Source: Phytophthora hibernalis (Eukaryota > Oomycota > Peronosporomycetes > Peronosporales > Peronosporaceae). From it: a stretch of 64,000 nucleotides of DNA. Shown here piece by piece: positions 11,110-22,339 of the stretch. The translations under genes and the position numbers were made by a program. Each line of letters begins with the position of its first letter. The first letter of the stretch is position 1. Under the pieces are notes generated by a model that searched no databases, was not told where the DNA came from, and was given only the letters and a program-made list of their open reading frames with translations. The DNA lies in the NCBI GenBank assembly GCA_012656075.1, contig JAAKBF010000003.1, positions 62,001-126,000 of the forward strand, read 5' to 3'.

Positions 11110-12430
11110 TAAGTGCACTCGCTCACAACTTGCGCGTTCCAGTAACTGCTGTTAACTCGCAAAAACAGCATTTCGAGCGTGACAGGGTTCAGCGCATGAC
11201 ACTGCTCTCCGATGGTCGCCTCCGCAATGCCGAAGAACCGCTCGACGATGTTCGACGTGGGCGGAATCGCACGGATAAGAACGCACTTAGTAGCCCCCGA
11301 TACCCACCTGCGACGCTTCTTTATCTGCTCGACGAAGGAGCCCTAGGAATCAGCGACTGCTGCAGATTGCGAGTCTGGCTCGACAGCAAAGCGACGGAGT
11401 GCCGCAGTCTCAGCCCTGGTAACCCCCCACTTTCCGCCCAGTACCTTACAGCATGCGGCTTCGAAGTGAGTCGAGTGCACAATCTCAGCTCGGGCCTCTT
11501 ACATACACACAAGTCAGTATAGTACCGTAATTATCTAATATAAATCATAAAAAAATTAAATTAGGTAAAGCAGGACGTTCACGATGGTTGAATCGACGAC
11601 CTCATGTACGTGGCGTAGCAAAAAACCAATAGATCGCCCGCACGGTGGTGGTGAAGGTAAAACCAGTGGTGGACGACCTTCAGTAACACCTCAAGGTACA
11701 CAAAACATGATAAATAGTCTTACCAGTGTGTGATAGGGAAGGAAATTACCCCAGCAGCTCGTCAAAATACACACGCGCGTCCAGGATGTTGACATTGGAA
11801 GACTGCAGCTCTTTGCTGACGGACTCCACCTTTGTCAAATCTTCGAGGAGCTTGCGCAGGCGGTGATTTGCGACTGGTCCTGGAAAACGTCGGTAAACTC
11901 GTCGTCGTCCTTAATGAAGTCCAAAGGCGAAAGTAGCGGTGAACCATAGCAAAGTTAGAACCCCAACGTGTAGTTTGACTGATGACTGGACGCAAGTGGG
12001 TTTAAACCTACATTCCCATTTGAACAAAGTTAGAGCTCGACCATTGGACGGCAGAATCTATATAGAAATTCATAGATACCTGAGCTTCGCTGATTGGTTC
12101 GCTTGATCATCAACTCCTTGACTTGCGCTAAATCGTCGGCCGACTCGCCGAACACGTTATGTACTGCAAGGTTGAGACGATGACTTGCACAGCCCACGAG
12201 CGGAACGCGCAGGAGTGTCGCAAGTAGTTTATTCGTAGAACAGTTGTCGCCGACAACGAAGAGGCAGGCTTCAACACGCTTGTCGTAATCACGCTACAAC
12301 ATTTTGTGAAGAAATGCGACGTGAGTTGCTGCTAAGTGATCGCCCGTCGGATCATTCACCAGTGGCGCCATCGAAAGGAGCGGGTACTGCACTCGGCCGG
12401 CATGCTCAAAGCAGCCGAATACGGCTATTG
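11110..12430 (-). pseudogene. hAT transposase, central and C-terminal parts
   Basis: Reading minus from 12430: IAVFGCFEHAG, then VVGDNCSTNK, VGCASHRLNLAV and QTTRWGSNFAMVHRYF, all in canonical hAT order. After a frame change, VESVSKELQSSN leads to the dimerisation region near 11250-11150, with SNIVERFFGIAE and LNPVTLEML. Much of this has no start codon. An in-frame gtatct near 12080 may mark an intron donor before QTTRWGSN. Several frame changes and stops show it is not functional. The upstream parts are at 14470-14660 and 15985-16316. Confidence 0.75.
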
Positions 12431-12432
12431 TA

Positions 12433-14467
12433 CTGGCCAAAATAGCTGATACCAGGAATTGTAACACGAGCATGTTTGCTATCAGTACACAGCTAATATT
12501 AGGCGGATGGAGCTGAAACGACCCTTAAACGAAGCGGGCGTCTTATCTAGCAAATGCAGTTAGCTTTAAACGCTGTCACTCGCTAGAAGAATGGCGAGAG
12601 GCAAACGACTAAGTGATGCAGAGCGGGATATGATCGTGAGCGCATATAAGTTCTTCCAAAATCAGAGGCAAGGAGACCCGGAGGCGGCAGGGCGAACGCG
12701 CGAAATGGTGCATCAGTGTATTGGGACGCCAGAGGCAACAATTGCTCGCGTCTGGAAGGCTCTCGACAAGCTGAGGTTCGTGTGTTTTGTTACCTTAACG
12801 ATATATTACAAAAACCTGTAATAATTAATAATACAGGCACATGTCGAGGAAAATCGAGGGCGCCCGCTTGGGTATAAGCCTGAGGACGTATCGCCCGCTA
12901 TCAACATGTACGTCGATAAGTGCAATAAGGAACGACAGCCAGTTGCTGCACAAAAGATTAGCGATGAAGGTCTTCGATGTACGGCTATTAAGATCTCTCG
13001 ACGTTCAATGAGCCGACTTTTACGCCGTCTTGGTTACAGCTACATCAAGGGCGAAAGTCGCCATTACCTTGCCGACTCTGTGCAGAATGTGGCATATCGA
13101 GCGACCAACTTACATGTACAACAAAAGGTTGGCAATCTGGATCGTAACAACAATCCGATTAGACCCGAAGTCTACTTGGACGAATCATACGTAAATGTCA
13201 ACCATGTACGTGGAACAACTTGGCTGGGTAAAGAGCGAAAGCACTATGCAGCTAGTGGAAAGCCCTCCAGGTACAGTTGTTGAAAAAATTATCGCTTACA
13301 TTAAAGTCCTAAAACTTAACTATAAGACTTCTAACACTGTACCGTATAATTTGTATCATAGCAGCAGGTATTTTGTATCGGCAGGGAGGCGCCCTACGTG
13401 ACCACTACGTAGAAGAGTCTTTTGAGAGCTGGGAAGCAAGTCGAAAAGGGAGCGAGGGTGACTATCACGGCAATTTCGACGCTCCCCAGTTCGAACGCTG
13501 GCTCACGTACGTGTGCCAACAGCTCACCAAATTACACGGACCATGTAATGTCTACATGAATGAAGCTGCATATCATAAGCGCAATATATGCCCAGCTCCC
13601 ACGACTCGTACAACCAAAGCTGAGAAATCGCAATGGCTTCAAAATAATGGTACGGGTGCTTTTTCATAATTCCAAAAGCACAAGTCTACCTTCAATTTTG
13701 TGAAGGTATTTCCCATGGCAATAAATTATTGAAACCTCAACTGTTGGACTTGATGCGGGCTCATAAGCCACCACCTTTCTATATGGCTGTGGATATTTAC
13801 GTATGTACGGCCACCGCGTGTACTACACGCCACCGTATCACTCAGCGCTGCAACCCATTGAGCTCGTGTGGGGCAAAATGAAGGGCTGGATTGGTCGAAA
13901 TCGAGTAAAAAATCTAGGTGAACTGGAAGAAAAGGTGGAGGCAAGCAACGGGCAAGTCAAATCAGTCAACTGGAAGGCATCGTACAGACATGTACAGAAG
14001 GAAGAGAACAAATACTTACAAGGTCTAGAAGAAGAAGACACCGAATGCGTAGACGAAGGAGAAGTATGCAGTGACAGTGTAGCCAGCGATAACCTTGAGG
14101 AAAGCTCTTAAGATATAATAGTGATACCACGGCAGGATTTGTTCTGTTACAATCGACAAATCGCTCGCGTCAAGCTGACCGAGGCAACGTTGCCCTAAAC
14201 ACCAAGTGTTTTGACGTCTCCGCCAATAGATTTTTTCATTGTGTGTGATTCATCGTCTAACTCTTACGAACCCTTTCCCCAAACTTTGAGTGGCCGACGA
14301 CTTTTTCTAGCGGCTATATCTCCTCAACAGCGCTGAATTCGTCAAATCTGATCTCAAAATCGGAATCACCGGGTGCGAATTACCCTTATATCTAACTATC
14401 GTAAATGGAAAGTCACCATCTTCTGTGTAAAATAAGGTTGAATTTTGGTATCAACTATTATGGCCAG
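12433..14467 (+). mobile_element. IS630/Tc1-mariner-like transposon inserted in the hAT
   Basis: The element is 2035 bp. It has imperfect inverted ends (CTGGCCAAAATAGCTGATAC from 12433; CTGGCCATAATAGTTGATAC read inward from 14467; two mismatches) and TA on both sides (12431-12432, 14468-14469). Removing it joins the hAT segments SEHYLLY and IAVFGCFE, neighbouring motifs in hAT transposases, apart from a small frame change. The nested order is therefore clear. Confidence 0.85.
12591..14111 (+). pseudogene. IS630/Tc1-like DDE transposase, decayed
   Basis: ATG 12591 begins a helix-turn-helix-like N-terminus. A probable intron runs from 12776 to 12836; the exon frames do not join cleanly, so a base change is likely. 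The second part (12837-13270) ends with the first catalytic motif, YLDESYVNVNHV. A second probable intron (about 13271-13366) precedes LYRQGGALRDHY. The region expected to hold the second catalytic Asp reads VYMNEAAYHKR, with Asn where related elements have Asp. The third motif is PPYHSALQPIELVWGKMK (from about 13830). An acidic tail follows to 14111. Stops and frame changes lie between parts. Confidence 0.65.
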
Positions 14468-14469
14468 TA

Positions 14470-14663
14470 CAAAAGATAGTGCTCAGAGTCAAACGTGCGC
14501 ACGTCAATTATCAAGCCGTAATGCTTTGGCATGTCAGCCTTGATGAAGGATTCAACATGACGCGTCACGCTTTCCAGCCCGTCGTCAAGCGTCTCCTCTC
14601 GGATGCGGTCCAAATTGGTGTACCTACCGTATTCCGTATGTGCTTGCTGACGGAGTCGTTTTA
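14470..14663 (-). pseudogene. hAT transposase, segment between the two insertions
   Basis: The minus strand reads YTNLDRIREETL, then KADMPKHYGLIIDVRTFDSEHYL, the hAT region just upstream of the catalytic core. It runs up to the insertion site at 14467 and continues on the other side at 12430. In frame, it extends back across the 14664-15980 insertion to the BED-finger part, with one stop codon at the join. Confidence 0.65.
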
Positions 14664-15980
14664 CTGACAGTAGAAATGAGCCAATCAGCATTAAGCATAT
14701 GTAGAACTGTTGTAACTTATGTGCTTCCTGACAGTTCAGCACAACCACTAATTTGTCATTAGCAATTTCACAACGGCAGCATCATATCAGCGAACCAGGC
14801 ATGCAAAGGAAGCCGCCCGATCGTAGTCGCGTAGGTAGCAGCGGTCGAAAACCCTCAAGAATCGCCGGACCTGCTTCTCGAACAGCGTGAAGCTCGAGAC
14901 CGTTTGTATTTTATTAAACACACTGTTGACGTTACGCTAGACAAGTTTTTCCGGGTTTAAACGACAAGGCAAGAGACCAGAAACACAGTTGATTTATCAG
15001 TGAAGACACGAGCGTGAAAAGATGGAGCGACAGTGCGCGGACCCCCATCTAGCTCGCTTGAAGTACGTCCGCTCAGTTGGGTGCGCCACAATTCTGCCAG
15101 CCACCGTAGAAGGAGGAGATGCCGCCCATTGGAAATCTCGACGTGGGTTTGGGATTCACGTGTGAAAAGAAGCAATAAGTATCGTGAGAGATTCCAACAT
15201 GCAACTCTTTGCAAATCCAACGGCTTGGTGGAATGATGCAATTCACATCGAGGTTTTAAAAGGCTGATTTGGGGACCGACCCAAGCCATGGAAGCCAATT
15301 TTTTCTGCTGGTAGATGTTTTTCGGGGCACTGGACGGTTGAGGTGCAAGATTACGCCAAGAAGATTGATGTTCATCTGATGAAAATTCCGCCATCGCGTA
15401 CTGCTCTGTCGCAGCCTGCTGACATAGCTTCGAACAAGCCGTTCTAAAACTACTCACAAATTGCATGGGTTGATATGCTGCGCGAGCAGCTACGGGCGCA
15501 CACGGCCACTGATAAAGCTTTCAAATGAAGGCACCGACACAATTTCAAGTGTGCAAATGGATACACACAGGATGGGGACAGCTGGTCACAACGACTATTC
15601 AAAGAGGCTTTCGGAAAGCCCATTTTCTTCCACCACTTCCACCATCAGAAGCTGTGCAGGAAGAGGCAGGCGCAACAGATGCTTTGGATGATGCCGCGAT
15701 TTTTTTGACGGAGCTAAACATGCTATATAGTAGCGTTCGTGATCTATCTATCTTCTGATGATGATTTACAGTGTAGTGACGAAGAAAATGACGAATGGTA
15801 ATGGTCTAATGTAATTTTTGCTTTATCACAATTTCACAATGACAACAAATCAGTGAAGATGTTTTCAAAGACCTCAACGATGCGTCGGTGCAAATCATGC
15901 AGATTCATGCCAACAAGCACATAAGGAACAGATAAATTCAGCTTAAAAATTTGAATTCACCTAATCATTCAACTGAAAAG
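14664..15980 (+). mobile_element. Pogo-like relic inserted in the hAT
   Basis: A plus-strand DDE_1-type transposase can be read with frame changes. Near 15200 there is LFANPTAWWNDAIHIEVLKR; a valine-rich second-Asp region (VDVF near 15315) follows; SRTALSQPADIASNKPF (from about 15393) is the third-acid region; the tail continues to about 15797. The proposed boundaries are TA at 14662-14663 and 15981-15982, with degenerate inverted ends sharing a CAGTnGAAATGA-like core. The hAT frame resumes on each side at these points, which supports the boundaries more strongly than the weak inverted repeats do. Confidence 0.5.
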
Positions 15981-15984
15981 TAGT

Positions 15985-16316
15985 TACCTGTGCATTTCGG
16001 GGTCTTCGCAAAAATGCAGAGGCAAGTTGCACTTGACTACCCAGTGCATTCAGCCGGAGAGGTGAAGACTGCGCTGACGAATCCATGGCGCGAGTGCGCA
16101 GATCTCAGCTGGAGCAGCAGCACCCATGGCCTCAGCGGAGTCAAGATACTGGGTCTTGACGTGCTGAGCTTAGTTGCTCCAGCCGGTCCGCGGCACTTGT
16201 TGGCGCACGACCAAGCAGCGATAGCGAAAGCAGGCCGGAATTGGCTCTTCCCGCTCATCCAGGACAGCCCGGAAGTAGAATTGAGCGATCTGCTTGTTGG
16301 TGAACATCTTAAATAG
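15985..16316 (-). pseudogene. hAT transposase N-terminal part, BED-finger-like
   Basis: The minus strand reads FYFRAVLDEREEPIPACF, then RQQVPRTGWSN and a QHVKTQ stretch, similar in layout to the BED zinc-finger region of oomycete hAT transposases. It ends with LPLHFCEDPEMHR just before the nested insertion. The cysteines of the finger are partly lost and stops are present. Confidence 0.5.
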
Positions 16317-16407
16317 AATGAACTTGTTCAAGGCTGCTGAATCATCTGTGAAAAGAATCTAGCCATTCATGTCAATGACTGGTTGATTGTGATAAAATCT
16401 TTCATAA

Positions 16408-16458
16408 TTTACGGAAATAACCGGTAACTACTCACTAGTTACCGGTTATGTCCGTAAA
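16408..16458. repeat. Near-perfect 51-bp hairpin
   Basis: The 23-base arms 16408-16430 and 16436-16458 are reverse complements with one mismatch (core AACCGGTAACTA / TAGTTACCGGTT), with a 5-base loop CTCAC. It lies about 110 bp inside the right end of the hAT element, where subterminal structures are common. Confidence 0.9.
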
Positions 16459-16577
16459 ATATTAAATGTTAGCTCGTGCAATTATTGGTTTCAGCCAACC
16501 AGAAGCCCGCAATCAAATATTACATTGATTGCAATTATTGTATGACCAATTGATTTTTCGGGAACCCTGCCTATCAG

Positions 16578-19500
16578 TAAGGAAAACAAATCGTAAGATC
16601 TCAAGGAAAAGATGCGATCGGCCATTGATGACCGTCCTACGAACGCTCTCAAAAGCTTCAACGGCACTCGGTTCTATCCGCCCTTAATCCCCAACACGCC
16701 CAGGTGTATGAATGTTTTTGAATGTCTGTGCTAATAGTGGTGCAATGGGGGTCGGCAGGCTGGAGCAGCAATGAAATTGGCACGCTACTTCGAACCGTGC
16801 ACAAAAATGATCACAATATTTTGCCCCTCAAAATGCATGACGTTATCAATTTATATGCTTGCTAGTAAAAGTTAACTAACTGTTCTCTTGCTCGTTTCGA
16901 CACGGTGTATCCGTCTTCAAGCGACCCCCAGTAGTGGGATGAGCTAATTTTGTTCTGGTTATGCTGTGAAACGCATCCTCCGAGATAATCGAAAAACGTG
17001 CACAGAACTATTTTTTAAAGTTACTTTGAATCTGGTAATTTAGCGTGTCAAGACTGGTACGTATGTCCGATTTAACTTCGCAAGTATTTAGAAAATCTCT
17101 GCGCCAACTTCCGGACAGCATTCAGGAGGGAATACGGAACGGACTCATGGACGGTAACACCAATATAAATTTAAATGTATTCTCTATTGGTGTTAATCAT
17201 ATCCAGTATCACTGAGTATCAATCTCTTGAGGGGTATGAATCATTGATACCGAAATACATTCTATTTCAGGTTTGATCAGGATTACCTGATCTTGGTACC
17301 AATATTGAGAGACACTGTACCCGAATATCAACGAGTATCATCAACCCCTATCAATCCAAGTGTCAATGACAGACCCCTCGTCCGTGACGAAAAACGGATC
17401 GACTGTGCGTGACCCAGTGTAAACACGCCAATCTCAGTTACAAACTTAACTGGATATCGTCGAACCCAAGTCCGATCAGCCCACCTGAAGTGTTCCCAAA
17501 CCTCAGATGACAAGTCCCAACAATCATCAATCCCAGCATCGAGAAGTACAACGTTCTGGTTGGAGACCAAGTTGATTGACGAATACCAGATTCCGTGCTT
17601 GGATCCAAGAATTGAGCCCAGGCTTGTGATAATGCTGCTGAACCAACTGCAAACACAATCTTTGTTACCTATATCCAGTAACCGCCGTTATGGAGGGTCG
17701 CTCAGATCCTTTTGTGGACCGGCACTGCCTATGGACAGTCCGGGTACAAACCAGTCGTGACGCGCTGACTGAGTACAACACATTTAATGTATGCAGCGAA
17801 ATATAAGCCCGAATCCCCATGCGCTCGCACTTCTCGGAATTGAAGGCCGGTTCCGGTGAATCACAAACAGTGAATTTATTCAAGCCCACCCGAAGGCAAG
17901 ATGTAGCCAACAAACAATGGAACTATCTGCCTTAACTCAAGTATAAACTTGCATTTGCATGTGTCACACTTCAATCGAGTTCAATTTGCCCCGTAGACCG
18001 CAAGCGAGATTCGATCAGCCTCGACAACAGTTGTTTTAGTTGTGCGACAGATAGTAGGCGGGTGTAAGGTGATCGTCTGAATAAATTCAATTTCAAGCGT
18101 CAAGCGTGGATTACTTCGTTATTTCGCATTTCCATACATGGGTCATCTGTTCCGGCCTACTGGTGGTGTTTCATATTTCGGAAGGAAGGCGATAGGTATC
18201 AGCAGAGCAGTATCATGAGATAGTACTTATCGGCGTTTATGGTTTCGTGGTACAATTCAAGGGATAGTGGTTCTCGGTCATGTCTTTTCGTCTGAACAGG
18301 TGTGCGGAAGTCCTAGTGTGACACGAGTGCGCCGGATAATGCGATAGGTTTTTCCCAGACCGACAATCCGCAATGTCGCATCGGAGACTCATGTTCAAAA
18401 AGAGAAGAAATTGCAGCTAACTCGGTCAAACAGAGCCCGGAATTCCGGATCCTTCCCAGCCTCATGACGCAAAAAGAACTAGTGGAAGCTGAGTATCCCG
18501 GTTCTAAGTCGGACTGGACTGAAAGAAGCAGCAGCAGACGCTGGTACGCGGTTCTAAGTCGGAACCGTTTAAAGAAAAGAAGATGATGTCGTGCGGTCCT
18601 GAGCGAATTCGTAGGATTAAAGGAGAGTCCGTCAAGAGCTGATCCAAGGTCTGGAAAGTAGAGGACATAGTTTGTTTGAAGAAGCGACGTTTGCATGCGC
18701 AAAATACCCCGGGGCGTTTAGAATGAAAATACGACACATGCTAACCAAGGATCTAGCCGAGCAAGGCCAAGATTCTACTTCAGCTGTAGTAAGAGTGTAC
18801 TAGAATTGGAGGCAGCTAGTGCGACCGACATTTGTAAAGGTCCACAGCGTATCCTTGGGAAGAATCAAAGGCAATGAAACACAAGATGGTACACACACGC
18901 CCGCCCGACTCTCATTCTGGTAGTCGAGTTAACTGAACTCAAGGTAGTACGAGATTGCTGCAGGCCCCTCACCACGACAGTTGGGCCAACACAATCTTCA
19001 CAAAAATGATCGACGAGGGACCAACGAAGATGATCTGCTACCCCAACGTCGGTTCGACATGTAAGGGCATGGTTTCTGTGTCGTGCCATAAAACATGTCG
19101 AACAGAAAGTTTCACCTGTCATCAGTCGTCTTTAACCTTTTGTTATCATCCTTCAGCAAGTAGTCTTCTGCAGCAAGGCGCTGTGCTAGTTGAATTTAGG
19201 ACGCCTTTCCTCACCATGAACGTGTTCATGTCCTTCTTGTCTGTCGTTCCTGAGAAAGTTTTGGAGACTGGAAGGTTGCCAACTCCAGCGAATAGATCAG
19301 CAAACCTTGTCGCAGACTCCCCACGGCTCAATATACTTTCATGATTTGCTGTACGTTTATTTACAGACCCCTTCGTTTTCATGATCCGCTGGTGAATTCT
19401 TTCACTTGTACGACGGCGTCAAGTTGACTCTATTTCCATGTAAACGTGAGGTGTCGACTGAAAATCTGATCTCAACGATGAAACCAGAAGCCATGGATAC

Positions 19501-20860
19501 ACCTGAGAAGCTCGTAAACGACTGCGCCGACGCGGTCACGATGTACAGTGAGTTGTTGCGCGGTGTCGTTGATCGTCCAAACACTAGCTGGACGAGGGGA
19601 GTGTCTGGAATCGTCATCGTTCCTTGCCAACAAGGAGGTTAAAAGTTTGCGCAAATCGTGCTATACCCGACCACAGAGTAGTATTAGTGCTATCGAACAC
19701 GATCGGAGAGATATTTACACGTACAGCACTACCAAGACGAAGCCTGCCTCACTATGTACCAGTCGGAAAATTTGGATTGCTTGTATGGGTCATTGTGCGC
19801 GATCTAGGTTGTCGATCTCGATCTCGAGTTCCCCTGGTAGGACTCTGGCAACACATTCAATGGGAGGTCACTAACGTTGGCGAAGACATGGTCGACCATT
19901 TTGGTGAGACTTCTATAATTGAAACTTAGCGGGCGATGTTTTGAGCGTCTACAATTCATCTTGCTACAAGGACTGTAGCTGTCACAGCTAGCCAGCTCAC
20001 GTCGTACAGAGATAGAGAGCTGCATTACACCGTCTCCCAGCCCACGACAGATTGACCTAGTCCAGCAGCTTGCTTCTCCCATGTTGAGGTTTAACCCTAC
20101 AACACCCTATGATTGCTGACAGTAGATGTTTGATCAAGAATGAAGGATTCCTATTACGACAATACTGGAGCACTTACTAGTTTGAATAAGGATCGTTTTA
20201 ACTGCGCTGGAAGTGTGTACTGTGTTGGAAGGGTGTCCTACACATCCAATACAACAGATCTGCCACTACTTTTTGCGCCGGGTATAAAGTATGTACGCAA
20301 CAAGTAACACATATTTTAGTGGATGCCCCCTTCGTCGATGGCCTTGGGTTTATTTGATGCCAGCCCTCACGTACGAATTTTGGTGTAAAACACAATACCG
20401 GTACGCTAAGTAGAATTCTCGTGGGGGTGGCCAAGTGGAATGTTCTCGACTGCTCCGTTTCTGTTTGGGAGGGGCACCTCTCCAGTTTCTTCCACGACGC
20501 AGAAATCATGCCTGTTCGTCTTGATTTCAGTATACCGCGTTGAAGGTACACACGGCCGCACACGATTGGCTCTCCTTGGTCATGCGTGTCCGCTCCCACA
20601 TCTCGGTCGCGTATAAAACCAGTTGCGTTTCGAAGCGAATAAAACATACCGTCTGTGATTGGTTAAAATAGCAACTGGGGCTTGTTTTTCTTTTGGCATA
20701 GCCGTCACAATACAAAACAGCGCGCGACAGCCAGAGCTCACAGCGAGTCGAAAGGAGGAGCGCAGTCTTGATCTGGGGACCGTCACACTGACGTCTATAG
20801 ACTGCATCGTTACTTAAAAGACAAAGTTCCCGTGTATTAAGGCTGCAGGAGGTTTAAAAC
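16578..20860. other. No recognisable gene
   Basis: There are many short frames on both strands and none has a motif I can name. Plus-strand 19406-19642 and minus-strand 18865-19122 look mildly protein-like and could be old transposon fragments, but no family is supported. The last few hundred bases are presumably the upstream region of the BAH gene; no clear core promoter was identified. Confidence 0.4.
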
Positions 20861-22166
20861 ATGGTGACCAAGGAGCACGTGGACAGTTCGGACAAGTCGG
20901 ACAAGCCCGTTGCGGAGCCTCACATTTCGACGGATGACGAGTTTAAAGGCACGAAGAGCGGAAACACGACCAGCAGTGACGAAGAGGAGCTGCCGAAGAG
21001 GGTGACGCGTGCGCGTGCAGCCGCCTCAGACTCAGAAGGTGAGGGCCCTAAAACACGCGGGAGTAAGGCCAAAGCAAAGCCAAAGACTGCATCAAAGCCT
21101 AAAAAGGCAAGAAGGGCAATAAGGGCTCTTCGAAAAGGATGGAGAGTCGGAAGACAGTGACTCTCCGGCCGACTATGTCCACGTGCAGGTGGGTGACTGT
21201 GTCATGCTGGACTCTGGGGACCCTGAAGACCCCTTTGTGGCTCTTGTGAGCTCTGTGCAGACGTCGCAGCGTCATGACCGAGCGGTGTCCACGTTCATGG
21301 CTCAATGGTACTATAAACCCTATGATGTCAAGGATGAAGTGAAGGCGTTGATCAAGGGTGGTGTACTGGAGAATGAGGTCTTTTTGTCACCACACAAGGA
21401 CAGGAACTCGATCGATGCGGTCATTGAGGTCTGTCAGGTGGTGTCTCCGGAGGAATATAACGAGATTAAGGACGAGATCAAACGTGGGTTTCGCGAAAAG
21501 GGCAAGACGTCTTTTGTGTGCCGGTACAAGTACTATCCGAATCGAAGCAACATCAAAAAGGCTCTAGAAGTCGTGGAGAACGAAGCTATCCGGAACGGGT
21601 TGGGCCGTCCCAAGCCCAATGTGGGTGGAAGCTACCAGGCAACCATTCCAGCCTTCATCGAGGCAGCTCCGAGTGTACTTAGCGTGGACGACTCTCCTGT
21701 TTCGTGGAAGACTCGCGTGGACCCTGCTGTACGCCCTCGACAAATGTGGTCACCTCTTGTTGTGAAAACGCAAACGCAGACGTTCATCCAGTTTCGAGGC
21801 CTTGTGGATACGATCAAGTTTGCTGTAGGGAACGTCGTGAAGACGTACCGCTCGGATGCGAAACCGATGGGCCACCAACGTGGAATTGTTCTTGAGTACT
21901 TCGAGTCGGACTCAATTCGGATCTGTGCGTCAACCGGACAGGTTCTGACAGTCTTGAAGAGTGAGCTATGCTCACCGTTGTCTGAAGACTTGGCCATGCA
22001 GCAATTTTACTTGTCAAGATTTAACTTATCGCAAGCTGCCTACGGCTGCACCAAGACGATTCTTCACGCACAGCGAAAGGAGAGAAAGGCGTTTCGGAAG
22101 GAGGTGGAGCTATTCGCGAAGGCGAAAGCTGCCAAAGAGGGCGACAGTCGAAAGCGCAAGAAGTAG
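20861..22166 (+). CDS. BAH-domain protein, probably chromatin-associated
   Basis: ATG 20861 starts a charged, Ser/Lys-rich N-terminal region with a KAKAKPK stretch (possible nuclear localisation). From about 21183 the sequence reads as a bromo-adjacent homology domain: VGDCVMLDSGDPEDPFVALV, then FMAQWYYKPYDV, then VFLSPHKD and FVCRYKYYP. BAH domains bind nucleosomes or chromatin proteins. The tail ends in a basic SRKRKK. The frame changes twice by one base, at the AAAAA run 21101-21105 and the AAAA run 21133-21136. Both look like single missing bases, and the codons between them still encode a Lys/Gly/Ser linker, so the gene is probably intact. It is convergent with the oligopeptidase gene (174-bp gap). 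Confidence 0.75.
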
Positions 22167-22339
22167 GAAGCACAAACATGTTCGTTAAAATGGAATTACA
22201 AAGCTGATACCTTGATATTGGAAAACAGTTTTGAGCTCCACTTGCTTTTTCTCAAGCTCTATCGATTTACTTTGTAGGTCGAGTATTTGCATCGAAAAAT
22301 CTTTCGTCAATGGCGTTGCGAAGTTTGAGTGCTCTTCTC

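Larger units (their letters stand above)
10972..16569 (-). mobile_element. hAT-type DNA transposon carrying two nested insertions
   Basis: The ends are CAGGGTTCCCGATTA at 10972 and, on the other strand, CAGGGTTCCCGA ending at 16569: short inverted repeats of the hAT CAGGG type. The flanking 8-mers GCTATCAG (10964-10971) and CCTATCAG (16570-16577) match at 7 of 8 positions, the 8-bp target duplication of hAT elements. Inside, on the minus strand, lie BED-finger-like, central and C-terminal pieces of one transposase, in order, interrupted by elements at 14664-15980 and 12433-14467. Each part has stops or frame changes, so the hAT itself is dead. Confidence 0.8.

Noticed and set aside
17140..17345. 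Cluster of short inverted and direct motifs (gagtatca, ggtgtt) as a MITE
   Set aside because: No consistent terminal inverted repeat or target duplication could be defined.
18865..20082. Possible piggyBac transposase remains
   Set aside because: A few peptide runs looked suggestive, but no catalytic motif could be placed and no TTAA-flanked ends were found.
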